From assembly GCF_012676905.1 (NCBI RefSeq), contig NZ_CP051428.1, positions 3,682,001 through 3,746,000 of the forward strand: 64,000 nt of DNA. Direction: 5' to 3'. Source of the DNA: Paenibacillus albicereus. Lineage in GTDB: Bacteria; Bacillota; Bacilli; Paenibacillales; Paenibacillaceae. A program made the translations under genes and the position numbers. Below are positions 28,399 to 35,339 of the stretch, piece after piece (the stretch's first letter is position 1; each line of letters begins with the position of its first letter). The notes under the pieces were generated by a model. That model saw only the letters and a program-made list of their open reading frames with translations. It ran no database searches and was not told where the DNA came from.

Positions 28399-30296
28399 GC
28401 GGAACCTCCCCTTTCCTCGTTGCCTTCCTTGCTCCCACTATAGCCCAGCCGCTCGGCCCGGGCAACGCCGCGCTCGGCGGCATGCCCCCCCTCCTCCGCC
28501 ACCCGCCTTCTCAGCAGCGGACTCTCCTGCGGCAGGTACACTTCCACGACGGTTCCCACACCCTTGCGGCTAAAAAACTCGATCGATCCTTCGTGCCCTT
28601 CCAGGATGCGCTTCGTGACCATCAGGCCGAGCCCCGTGCCCTTCTCCTTGGTGGAGTAGAACGGCTCTCCCAGCCGGTCGAGGCATTCCTCGGGCATGCC
28701 TCCCCCTTGGTCGGCCACCATGGCCAGCCACCCGTCCTCCGCGGACTGCAGCTCGATGCGGATTTCGCCCTTCTCCATGACTTCGATCGCATTTTTGATG
28801 AGATTGACAAAAACTTGCTTGATCGCATATTCCTCTCCGAGCACGACCGCCTCCGGAAGCGGCTCCAGCTTCAGCTCGATCCCCTTGAGCAGCGCCTGCG
28901 GGCTCATGAGCGTGGCGACCGCCTCCAGCACGGCGTTCAGCCGCAGCGGCTTCACGACGCTCTTTTGCGGCTTGGCGAGCAGGAGCAGCTCGTTCGTGAT
29001 CGCTTCGATGCGGGTGATCTCCTCCTGCAGAATCTGGAACATGTACGCCTTGTCGGCCCGCTCGTTGTACGTTTCCAGCAGCCGCACGAAACCTTTCAGC
29101 GACGTGAGCGGATTGCGGATCTCATGCGCCACCGCAGCCGCCAGCTGACCGGCCGTCTGCAGCTTCTCCGATTTGAGGAGCAGCCTTTCCGTCTCGAGCT
29201 TGTGGGTCAGGTCCTTTACAATCAGATAGGCGCCGTCCTTCGCTCCGTTGAGGAGAATCGGCACGAGCTCCACCTCGGCCAAAATCACCTCGCCGCCCCG
29301 CAGCGTCAGCGGCAGCGGCAAAGGAAGCGGAAGCGCCTGGGCGGACAGCTGACCCTCGGCATTTTCCCATAGTCGGCTGAGCGCCTCGCTCGTCGCGCGG
29401 TCGAGCTTCGCCAGCTTGTCCGCCTTTTGGCCGGCCAGCTCCTCGGACGCAGCTCCGAACAGCTGCTGTCCGGCCGGATTGCACTCCTTCACCCGGCCTT
29501 CGGCGTCGAGCCGGAGAATCGCGTCCGAATGATGGGCGATCAGCGAGCGCAGCCGCTGCTCGGCCTCCCGAACCTTCGTCTCGCTCCGTTTCTGGCTCGT
29601 GATGTCCTTGCCTATGCCGAAGATGCCGATGACCCGGCCGTCGACGACGATCGGAAAATTCGTCACCTGCGCGCATTTCTCCCGGCCGTCCTTGGCGACG
29701 ACGCGGTATTCCCGATGCTGCGGCTGCCCGGAAGAAGCCTGGCGGAAATGCTCCCTCGCCCTCATGCGCTCGTCGGGATGAAGCAGCGGCTCAAAGGCGC
29801 TCCCGACCAGCTCCTCTTCGGCATAGCCCGTCACTGCGGACATCGCCGGATTGACGAGCATGAACCTCCCCTCCAGGTCCATCTGGAACACCGAATCCTG
29901 GTTTTGCCGGAACAGGGACTCATAGCGCTGGTCGAGACGCTGGCTATGCTTGCGCTCCTCCGTCACGTCGCGGAAGACGACCGCCAGTCCGGCGGGAAGC
30001 GGCAGCGCCTGGACCGAATACCAGCGGTCCGTGACAGGGGAATAATCCTCGAAGCGGGCCGGACGGCCGGTCGCAGCCTCCTCCTCGTAGATGGATCTCG
30101 CCCGTCGGATCCAATTGTCGGGGAGCAGCTCCCAGACGACGATGCCGTACAGCTCTTCCCTCCGCTTGCCCGCAAGCTGCTCCGTCCTCCGGTTCGCATA
30201 GATGAACCTCCACTCGGAATCGAGCAGGCAGACGGCTTCCTCGACGTGCTCCCATAGGGATGCCAGATCTATCTTGCTGCGCAGCTCTATGTCCAT
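28395..30296 (-). CDS. three-PAS sporulation-type histidine kinase
   Basis: 633 residues, soluble (no TM helices), resembling Kin sporulation sensor kinases. PAS domains lie at about 10-115, 125-240 ('FQMDLEGRFMLVNPAMSAVTGY') and 250-370 ('DAILRLDAEGRVKECNPAGQQLF'). Next are a HisKA H-box AVAHEIRNPLTSLKGF and a HATPase_c with N-box 'VNLIKNAIEVM', 'DQGGGMP' and 'KGTGLGLMV'. The ATG at 30296 is preferred: GGGAGG lies 8 nt upstream and the product starts just before PAS1. A longer in-frame reading to 30416 lacks a ribosome site. A short LPLPLPLPL run links PAS3 strands. No cognate regulator is adjacent, as for orphan kinases that feed the Spo0F/Spo0A phosphorelay; that role is inferred. Confidence 0.9.
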   Translation of the reverse strand: MDIELRSKIDLASLWEHVEEAVCLLDSEWRFIYANRRTEQLAGKRREELYGIVVWELLPDNWIRRARSIYEEEAATGRPARFEDYSPVTDRWYSVQALPLPAGLAVVFRDVTEERKHSQRLDQRYESLFRQNQDSVFQMDLEGRFMLVNPAMSAVTGYAEEELVGSAFEPLLHPDERMRAREHFRQASSGQPQHREYRVVAKDGREKCAQVTNFPIVVDGRVIGIFGIGKDITSQKRSETKVREAEQRLRSLIAHHSDAILRLDAEGRVKECNPAGQQLFGAASEELAGQKADKLAKLDRATSEALSRLWENAEGQLSAQALPLPLPLPLTLRGGEVILAEVELVPILLNGAKDGAYLIVKDLTHKLETERLLLKSEKLQTAGQLAAAVAHEIRNPLTSLKGFVRLLETYNERADKAYMFQILQEEITRIEAITNELLLLAKPQKSVVKPLRLNAVLEAVATLMSPQALLKGIELKLEPLPEAVVLGEEYAIKQVFVNLIKNAIEVMEKGEIRIELQSAEDGWLAMVADQGGGMPEECLDRLGEPFYSTKEKGTGLGLMVTKRILEGHEGSIEFFSRKGVGTVVEVYLPQESPLLRRRVAEEGGHAAERGVARAERLGYSGSKEGNEERGGSA

Positions 30297-30486
30297 CGCG
30301 CTGTCCTCCCGCTCATGCGAAATGCTGGAAATCATTGCCCTCGACATGAATGTAGCGGCTCCAGCCCTCGATAGCAAGCCGAACGTGCCGATCGCGAGCG
30401 GCCGGCTCGAATTCAACTAGGCATGTGTCCGCCATGCCTCAAGCTGCATAAGATGCAGGATCCTATTCTAAACGGAGGCGCATCCC

Positions 30487-30810
30487 ATGGCGTTTGTTCC
30501 TGCACCGCCCGTCTATCCTCCCTATCCGTACCCTTATCCTTATCCGTATCCGTATCCTCCCTACCCGGAAGTGCTGCCGCTTCCGGTCCCGCTTCCGATC
30601 GGCGGCTTCGGTCCCGGCTTCGGACCGGGATTCGGTCCTGGCTTCGGCCCCGGATTCCATGGTCCAGGCGGACCGGGATTCGGACCCGGAGGTCCCGGAT
30701 TCGGGCCTGGCTTCGGACCCGGATTCCACGGAGGAGGAGGCTTCCATGGCGGGGGCGGCTTCCACGGCGGCGGCCATCGGCCGTCCATCTTCGACCGCAT
30801 CATCCGTTGA
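30487..30810 (+). CDS. Pro/Tyr- and Gly/Phe-rich low-complexity small protein
   Basis: 107 residues. The N-terminal third is alternating Tyr-Pro (PYPYPYPYP). The middle is GFGP repeats (GFGPGFGPG). The end is three FHGGGG-type repeats, followed by the ordered tail HRPSIFDRIIR. A good site, GGAGG, lies 8 nt before the ATG, and a strong hairpin follows the stop, so the gene is likely real despite low complexity. Compositions like this occur in spore-coat and other self-assembling proteins of Bacillales; the His-Gly repeats could bind metal. A spore-coat role is inference only. It is divergent from the kinase gene. Confidence 0.72.
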   Translation: MAFVPAPPVYPPYPYPYPYPYPYPPYPEVLPLPVPLPIGGFGPGFGPGFGPGFGPGFHGPGGPGFGPGGPGFGPGFGPGFHGGGGFHGGGGFHGGGHRPSIFDRIIR

Positions 30811-30816
30811 TTGCGC

Positions 30817-30853
30817 GCAAAGACGCCTGGAGATGGCCTCCAGGCGTCTTTGC
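30817..30853 (+). terminator. 16-bp perfect hairpin after the Gly/Phe-rich gene
   Basis: GCAAAGACGCCTGGAG pairs perfectly with 30838-30853 across a 5-nt loop, 6 bp after the stop. No long T-run follows. It also marks the edge where base composition changes from GC-rich to AT-rich. Confidence 0.7.
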
Positions 30854-30963
30854 CTAACCTATACTCATAACGAGTGGTGTTGTTTTATTTTGATTTTTCA
30901 AGACTCTCATAGATAGCGAAGAGAAAGAATCGTTGGCTAACGGGGGAAATATCAACTACTGTT

Positions 30964-30994
30964 AAAAAAGACGCTCAAGCGAGCGTTTAAAAAA
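30964..30994 (-). terminator. terminator after the toxin-antitoxin-chaperone operon
   Basis: ACGCTC-AAGC-GAGCGT stem flanked by TTTAAAAAA and AAAAAAG, so it has a T-tract on the minus strand. It lies 15 bp beyond the SecB-like gene stop and could act in both directions. Confidence 0.75.
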
Positions 30995-31009
30995 TATGTA
31001 AAATCAAAA

Positions 31010-31432
31010 TTATTGTTTTAACTCTTCTTCAAGCTTTTTTGCTTTTTTTTGATCTTCAATTAAAGCATATATATTAATTGTTGGGAGTATAATTGGCTGT
31101 GTGTTGGCTTTAAGTGATATATCGGAAATTGCACTACGCAAATAAGGGAATAAAATAGCCAATGTGTTATTCTCACACAATTCTTGAATTTCTTCTTCGT
31201 CAGCATCATTTCCGCGGGTAATCTTAAATTCACCAACCAAAATAACATTTAATAAAAGGCCGGTTTCATCACCCACTGAACATTTAACTATTACTTTCAC
31301 TAGATTATTTTCTAAAAACTCTATATCATGCGCTATTTTTAAACTTTTCTCATCTACCTCTACCGATTCGGGAGTGTATTTAAAATTTATTCTAGAAATA
31401 TAATAATTAGTTAACTGAATTTGGGCTAACAA
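31010..31432 (-). CDS. SecB-like chaperone of a toxin-antitoxin-chaperone system (CmdC-like)
   Basis: 140 residues, SecB fold. The family signature is in the C-terminal half: 'FPYLRSAISDISLKA' followed by 'PIILPTINI', matching the SecB stretch of FPYxRxxI and a Pro-rich strand. The rest alternates beta strands ('VKVIVKCSVGDE', 'LNVILVGEFKITRG'). In Firmicutes SecB is generally absent from the export pathway. SecB-like proteins next to toxin-antitoxin genes act as dedicated chaperones that stabilise the antitoxin. The start is a TTG at 31432 with AGAGGTGG 7 nt upstream, only 2 bp after the antitoxin stop. AT-rich codon use contrasts sharply with host genes. Third gene of the operon. Confidence 0.82.
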   Translation of the reverse strand: MLAQIQLTNYYISRINFKYTPESVEVDEKSLKIAHDIEFLENNLVKVIVKCSVGDETGLLLNVILVGEFKITRGNDADEEEIQELCENNTLAILFPYLRSAISDISLKANTQPIILPTINIYALIEDQKKAKKLEEELKQ

Positions 31433-31434
31433 CT

Positions 31435-31797
31435 TTAAGCCACCTCTCTAAAATCCTCAAGTTCAAATGTAAGCTTAGATGCAAGAATATCTCCTTTTAT
31501 TGTAAATGTTTTTGCATTAATTGTTGCACCGAGCTTTTGAGAATCAATTTTCTTAATGCTGGAAATAAAGTCTTTATCCTCAGATGTAAATAACTCTTCT
31601 TCAAAATAATCACCAAGGAATGGTTCATCAAAAATCATAGTTTGACTTAATGAACTTTCAGAAAATAAGTCTTCGACAGTCGGTTTTCTTTCGATACCAG
31701 TGATTGAATCTTTTAAGTATAATCCGGGCGTTGTACTGTTCATCTCAATCTTAATACCAAGTTCTTCAGCAGCTTTTAAAACATCATGTAAATTCAT
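31435..31797 (-). CDS. putative antitoxin of the toxin-antitoxin-chaperone system (CmdA-like)
   Basis: 120 residues, acidic, with no recognised fold. It begins MNLHDVLKAAEELG, has an acidic middle ('EPFLGDYFEEELFTSEDKDF') and ends in a strand-rich tail ('KTFTIKGDILASKLTFELEDF'). In chaperone-addicted antitoxins a C-terminal segment is what the SecB-like chaperone recognises; the tail here is a candidate. The ATG at 31797 has AGAGGTGA 5 nt upstream; a GTG at 31815 overlaps that site and is less likely. It lies 21 bp after the toxin stop and 2 bp before the chaperone start. The call rests on position and size, not on sequence similarity that I can verify. Confidence 0.68.
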   Translation of the reverse strand: MNLHDVLKAAEELGIKIEMNSTTPGLYLKDSITGIERKPTVEDLFSESSLSQTMIFDEPFLGDYFEEELFTSEDKDFISSIKKIDSQKLGATINAKTFTIKGDILASKLTFELEDFREVA

Positions 31798-31818
31798 AAA
31801 AATCACCTCTTTCACTAA

Positions 31819-32415
31819 TTACCCAGTGACTCTTACTTCTACTGCTTTACTTTTTCTGAACGGGAGGACATTGATGATCCTGACACTTTTCATATCTATT
31901 GCCTTTTCGCTTCTAATACATACCTGAACTCCATGACTTCGGAGTCTCATCGCCGCTAATGCAGGTACTTTATCAAAGCGCGAAGCTCCAGGGAATGTTC
32001 TTTTAATAACATAAATATGTGTCGGAAGCAATTTCATGACTAAATGTCGAAGCCTATTTTCGTCTAAATTTAAGGGTTTGGCACCGCTTTGTTCCAACAA
32101 CTCTCCTAAACTATTTAAATGTTGATTTAATTTTTCCAATCCTGAACGACTATCAAGATTAAGAAAATTTTCATCTTGAACGACAATCTCCATTTCTAAT
32201 ACATGGAGTTCAATTGTATCTTGGTCATATTTGTATCTTGTTCTTGCCCAGGTAAGAGCTTGTTCTTCATCTTCTCTAAAGAAATAAACCCCTGGACCCA
32301 ACCAGTGGTCCTCTCTAGTCTCTGGAAAAATTTTAAATCCCACACTTCTTATATTTTCCGATGAGCGATCATTTGTTCCGTGGTGCAATAACAATACGGA
32401 GGATCTCTTCTGCAT
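31819..32415 (-). CDS. ADP-ribosyltransferase-like toxin (CmdT-like)
   Basis: 198 residues. It shows the PARP/ART-type NAD-binding layout: strand LLLHHGT (H12-G13-T14), then WLGPGVYFF with Y44 and an Ala-rich helix 'EQALTWA', then a late strand 'GVQVCIRS', whose Q164 or nearby residue would be the third catalytic position. Such folds transfer ADP-ribose from NAD to protein or nucleic acid. In CmdTAC the toxin modifies mRNA after phage infection; the same target here is inference. The ATG has AAGGTGGAAGG close upstream. It is the first gene of the operon, followed by antitoxin and SecB-like chaperone in the same order as cmdT-cmdA-cmdC. Low GC content indicates recent acquisition. Confidence 0.76.
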   Translation of the reverse strand: MQKRSSVLLLHHGTNDRSSENIRSVGFKIFPETREDHWLGPGVYFFREDEEQALTWARTRYKYDQDTIELHVLEMEIVVQDENFLNLDSRSGLEKLNQHLNSLGELLEQSGAKPLNLDENRLRHLVMKLLPTHIYVIKRTFPGASRFDKVPALAAMRLRSHGVQVCIRSEKAIDMKSVRIINVLPFRKSKAVEVRVTG

Positions 32416-32501
32416 GGCCTTCCACCTTATCTTATCGCTAGCTTCAGGGGACTACGACTGTAGGTTAGTTTTTCCAAGTGAACAACACTTTCGCTTTCGA
32501 T

Positions 32502-32552
32502 ACATTACCATAAATATCCTTAAAAGTCGAAGAGAATTCTTTCGAAAAGAAT
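32502..32552 (-). promoter_or_regulatory. promoter and palindromic operator of the toxin operon
   Basis: On the minus strand a 17-bp palindrome (ATTCTTT-TCG-AAAGAAT, 32552-32536) is followed by TTCGAC (32531-32526) and TAATGT (32507-32502), 18 nt apart, a plausible -35/-10 pair. It lies about 90 bp before the toxin ATG. The palindrome may bind the antitoxin complex for autoregulation (inference). The IS30 end is 42 bp further upstream and leaves this region intact. Confidence 0.42.
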
Positions 32553-32593
32553 CAATTTTAATTTTTTCGACATAATTCGACTTATTTTTACAA

Positions 32594-33579
32594 GACGGAT
32601 TGTAATATGAGGTGCGACACCTAGAAAACAAAAAGGCCCATGCTGGTTTCATGTAAAATGGAAGTCACCACAACACCATTTACAGGAGAGAACCCAGCAT
32701 GAGCTATCCCCATATTAGCATAAGCGAACGCGGACAACTAGAAGCTCTGGATCGACTACAGTGGTCGCACGAAAAATCGGTCGGCAGATGGGGCGGCATC
32801 ATTCCTCGATTGCCCGTGAACTGAACCGCGGCCGAGTATCCGGTACGTATCGGGCTGAGTCCGCGCATCAAACCTACGGAGAGCGCAGGGCATTCAGCGT
32901 GCCGGTCGTTTGGTACACCTCTGAACTGGCTCAGGAGCTGAACGAGCGTTTAGATGAGACTTGGTCGCCGGAGCAGATCGCGGCGAAGCGCCGCGCCGAG
33001 GGAAAGCCGTTCGTGTGCTTCAAGACGATTTACCGCTGGCTCTATGACGGACGGCTCGCAGCAGGAGAGGTTCGAGTGCTGCGCCACAAGGGCAAACGCC
33101 GCAAGCCCGTGGAGACGCGCGGCCACTGGAAGCTCGATACCGTCGTGTCGAGTCGGGGCAAGAGCAAGGCCTGCGCGGCGACGTTCATCGAACGCAAGAC
33201 ACGCTTGTACGTTGCGATGACCATACCCGATCGCACGGCCGCCTCGATGGAGGCCGCGTTTCATGCCGTAGCGAGCCGCTATCCCTCCGGCACGTTCCAG
33301 ACAGCCACAACGGACAGCGGCAAGGAATTCGCCTGCTACGAGCGCCTGAAATCCCGGCACGGCGTATGCGTCTATTTCGTTGACCCCTACTCGTGCTGGC
33401 AGCGAGGCTCGAACGAGAACGCCAATGGTCTGCTGAGGGAGTTCTTTCCCAAGGGACATGACTTTTCTACGGTCATGGGGGCGCAGCTAACCGAAGCCCT
33501 CCGCAGAAAATCCCTGGGCTGGAAGTCCGCTCACGAAGACTTCATGGACGGGGTGTCGCACTTAGCTAGACAATCCGTC
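32594..33579 (+). mobile_element. IS30-family insertion sequence, inactivated
   Basis: 986-bp element bounded by imperfect inverted repeats: GACGGATTGT...GTGCGACAC (32594-32620) and GTGTCGCAC...ACAATCCGTC (33553-33579). The outer 10 bp and an inner 9 bp pair perfectly, with 8 mismatched bases between. It contains one transposase frame with a frameshift. IS30 elements make short (2-3 bp) target repeats; none is obvious. Its GC content matches the host chromosome rather than the AT-rich island it borders. Confidence 0.8.
32699..33579 (+). pseudogene. IS30-family transposase, frameshifted
   Basis: The N-terminal frame starts at the ATG 32699 (AGGAGAG upstream) and reads MSYPHISISERGQLEALDRLQWS. 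It then hits a stop after an apparent 1-bp loss near 32765. The -1 frame carries on: ARKIGRQMGRHHSSIARELNRG (HTH), later 'HWKLDTVVSSRGK', 'TTDSGKEF' and 'GSNENANGLLREFFPKG', the IS30 DDE catalytic region with its glutamate in 'NENANG'. Near the end 'ALRRKSLGWK' lacks the usual few residues (family: a short INxRPR-like stretch), suggesting a small in-frame deletion. The frame runs through the right inverted repeat into flanking DNA as far as 33783. A run of five A at the shift point means a -1 slip could in principle bridge the frames, but damage is more likely. Confidence 0.82.
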
Positions 33580-34130
33580 AATATCATTCACCCTTCAACG
33601 GACATTCTAAGGAAACTAATACGTCCCCAACCTCAATGCGGCCGGTCCCCAGGGAGCTTATTGTCGGCCAGACGGACGAGTTTAGACATGATTTCAGCAA
33701 CCTCTGGAAGAACAGGAACGAGGACGGCGTTTGCTCTCACCTACACCGTATTTAACATAGCTACTATTGATCGCAAGCATTGAGCACAATGGCATACCTT
33801 CATAAGGCCGTTCATGAGCACCGACTCTCTTGACGGCGCAGACAATGTCCTTCACGCTAGGCCCAATCAAGGACATACCACTCATTCCAGCACACAACGA
33901 CAGGCCGATGAGTCCGAACGATGTCGTGCTGCTTAATTTCATTTTGCTTCACACAGCTTGGGAGGCGTGATTATTTTTCTCAAATGATCGTTTCTATGAT
34001 GCACGACAAACGCCCGCTCGTCCGCCTCACTATTAATATCGTCCGACTTCTCTAATCTTAGCAAAGACACGAGGGCCCGGTTGCTTTGCCAAAACTTAAA
34101 AATCAAATTCTGACGGCGGCCGGCGATAGA
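33580..34130. other. intergenic stretch between the IS30 element and the cotJC remnant
   Basis: About 550 bp with no convincing gene. A minus-strand 82-codon frame (33942-33694) begins with a hydrophobic, signal-like MKLSSTTSFGLIGLSLCAG but has no proper ribosome site (TGTGAAGCAAA). A short codon-like stretch nearby in another frame (LVPVLPEVAEIMSKLVRLA, ending in a stop at about 33634) looks like the end of a degraded gene. The region is probably decayed chromosomal or IS-flanking sequence. Confidence 0.4.
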
Positions 34131-34172
34131 AAACGGGGCTGTTCCACACCATTTAAAAGCGCGGAACAGCCC
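34131..34172 (-). terminator. terminator after cotJC
   Basis: GGGCTGTTCC and GGAACAGCCC pair across a 17-nt loop, followed on the minus strand by CCGTTTTC. It starts 7 bp after the cotJC stop and would end the original coat operon. Confidence 0.7.
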
Positions 34173-34178
34173 ATTGCT

Positions 34179-34397
34179 TCAGTACACCTTCTTCTGTCCC
34201 ATGTCGGCCTTGATGATCTCGACCGCTTCCCGGAACCGCATCGCATGGACGATCTCGCGCTCGCGCAGGAACTTGAGGCTGTCCTGCAGATCCACGTCGT
34301 CCGTGTAGTCGATGAGCCATTGGTAGGTGGCGCGGGCCTTCTCCTCGGCGGCGATGTCCTCGTACAGGTTGGCGAGCGGATCGCCCTTGGATATTGA
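34179..34397 (-). pseudogene. cotJC: cotJC (manganese catalase-like coat protein), 3' fragment only
   Basis: The last 70 or so codons of CotJC: 'KGDPLANLYEDIAAEEKAR', 'ATYQWLIDYTDDVDLQDSL', 'KFLREREIVHAMRFREAVEI', then a short tail ending QKKVY and a stop at 34179. CotJC is a ferritin-fold, Mn-catalase-like protein of the spore coat; the EExxR and ExxxH motifs here are its metal ligands. Upstream of KGDP the similarity stops abruptly (the frame reads VSIS) and there is no start codon, where a full protein would have about 120 more residues. The break falls exactly at the prophage edge, so the 5' part should lie beyond the far end of the prophage and rejoin on excision. Confidence 0.83.
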
Positions 34398-34402
34398 GAC
34401 TA
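34383..34402. other. probable prophage attachment junction within cotJC
   Basis: Host coding similarity of cotJC ends at the codons for KGDP (about 34390) and the first prophage gene stops at 34400. The crossover core must lie in or next to this stretch; its exact extent cannot be set without the other end. Confidence 0.5.
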
Positions 34403-34612
34403 AACAAAGCTAACCAAACTGAACGGCATACCGTAGAGCATCAGCAGCCGCGCTGCGGTCTCGATAGATAGCTCCGATGGGGCGGCCTCAAATCTCTGTA
34501 AATCGGAAAACTCAATATCGAGTATGGTAGATACTTGCTCAAGCGTATAGCCTGAAAGTATCCTTGCTGTGCTGAGAGACATCTTTGCGCGTAGCTGCTG
34601 GTCTTGTTGCAT
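34400..34612 (-). CDS. small XRE-like HTH protein
   Basis: 70 residues, mostly helical: 'STARILSGYTLEQVSTILDI' and 'EFSDLQRFEAAPSELSIETA' read as the core helices of a Cro/CI-like HTH, followed by 'RLLMLYGMPF'. GAGGTG lies 5 nt before the ATG. It diverges from another small HTH gene with a palindrome between them, like a prophage control switch. It is the first prophage gene beside the cotJC junction. Function as repressor or excision control is inference. Confidence 0.62.
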   Translation of the reverse strand: MQQDQQLRAKMSLSTARILSGYTLEQVSTILDIEFSDLQRFEAAPSELSIETAARLLMLYGMPFSLVSFV

Positions 34613-34642
34613 GGATACACCTCGCCATTAATTATGATATTA

Positions 34643-34660
34643 TTGGATTCGATAATCCAA
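34643..34660. promoter_or_regulatory. palindromic operator between divergent HTH genes
   Basis: TTGGATT-CGAT-AATCCAA, an 18-bp perfect palindrome in the 62-bp gap between the two divergent HTH genes, next to AT-rich TATGATATTAT that could hold -10 elements. Likely bound by one or both HTH products. Confidence 0.55.
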
Positions 34661-34674
34661 AATCCAAGAAAGAA

Positions 34675-34899
34675 GTGAAGCCATTGCGCGTCTCCCGAGG
34701 GAGATGCCGACTCGGTGATCTTATTGCATCTAGGGGCTGGACGCAGACTGAATATGCAATAAGAGTCAATCGCCATAGGAGGGTTATATCTCATTTTTGC
34801 AACAGCGAGCTGGTCATGAAGCCCGAAGACATCTACGCAGCTATGCTGGTTTTTAATTGCAAAATTGATGATTTGTACGACCTCAAAGTCACCCCCTGA
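34675..34899 (+). CDS. XRE-family HTH regulator
   Basis: 74 residues from the GTG at 34675. The helices 'RLGDLIASRGWTQTEYAIRV' and 'NRHRRVISHFCNSELVMKPE', then 'DIYAAMLVFNCKIDDLYDL', follow the Cro/CI-type pattern, including the closing DDLYDL typical of short XRE proteins. The ribosome site is weak (AAGAAAGAA), and a TTG at 34684 with GAAGTGAAG upstream is an alternative. It is divergent from the other HTH gene and followed by a terminator at 35057, so it forms a one-gene unit. Probably a phage repressor or Cro-like protein. Confidence 0.7.
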   Translation: MKPLRVSRGRCRLGDLIASRGWTQTEYAIRVNRHRRVISHFCNSELVMKPEDIYAAMLVFNCKIDDLYDLKVTP

Positions 34900-35056
34900 A
34901 GCGTCGAGTCAGCTGCGGATATTCTCCGCACTCCCTCGGGTAGACGTTGGAGTAAATTACTCCAATCCGTCTGAATCAAATATCGACACGACTAGATGCG
35001 GATTTAGTCGAATCGTGTCGAACCATATATGTAATTTATTCCAATTGCAATATTCC

Positions 35057-35084
35057 GGGTCAGGCGCGAGGCCTGACCCTTTTT
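35057..35084 (+). terminator. terminator after the plus-strand HTH gene
   Basis: GGGTCAGGC-GCGAG-GCCTGACCC followed by TTTTT: a 9-bp perfect stem with T-run. It overlaps the 3' end of the convergent minus-strand gene. Confidence 0.85.
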
Positions 35085-35278
35085 GCGTCCGCCGACTCCC
35101 ACGCAAGGATCCGCTCCAGTAGCAGCGTGCGCGGCGCTCTCGCCGCCCGGTCAAAGCCGTGCAGCCGCCCGTCGGCGACGGACTGGATCGTCAGGTCGCG
35201 CTTACTGATGTCGCCGGCAGCGTCCTGGTAGATGACCGTCACGCCGCGGCCGATGTATCTGTCGATGCTCACGTTCAT
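35060..35278 (-). CDS. small WYL-like beta protein of unknown function
   Basis: 72 residues from the ATG at 35278, which has AGGAGG 2 nt upstream. The pattern 'GRGVTVIYQDAAGDISKRDL' plus 'HGFDRAARAPRTLLLERILA' resembles the short beta-barrel of WYL domains, but there is no HTH. The gene is convergent with the HTH unit; its last codons overlap the terminator hairpin. Small WYL-like proteins occur in Firmicute prophages without known roles. Confidence 0.6.
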   Translation of the reverse strand: MNVSIDRYIGRGVTVIYQDAAGDISKRDLTIQSVADGRLHGFDRAARAPRTLLLERILAWESADAKRVRPRA

Positions 35279-35339
35279 CGCCTCCTCTTCCAGATAATAA
35301 CACGAACACACGTTCCGGTAAACTGTGATTTTCCTATCC

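Noticed and set aside
32452-32652. A 66-codon minus-strand frame upstream of the toxin as a fourth operon gene
   Set aside because: No ribosome site, overlaps the promoter-like region and the IS end, and the sequence looks non-coding.
33694-33942. A small exported protein with a signal-like N-terminus
   Set aside because: No usable ribosome site and it sits in a decayed stretch; kept only as a note in the intergenic entry.
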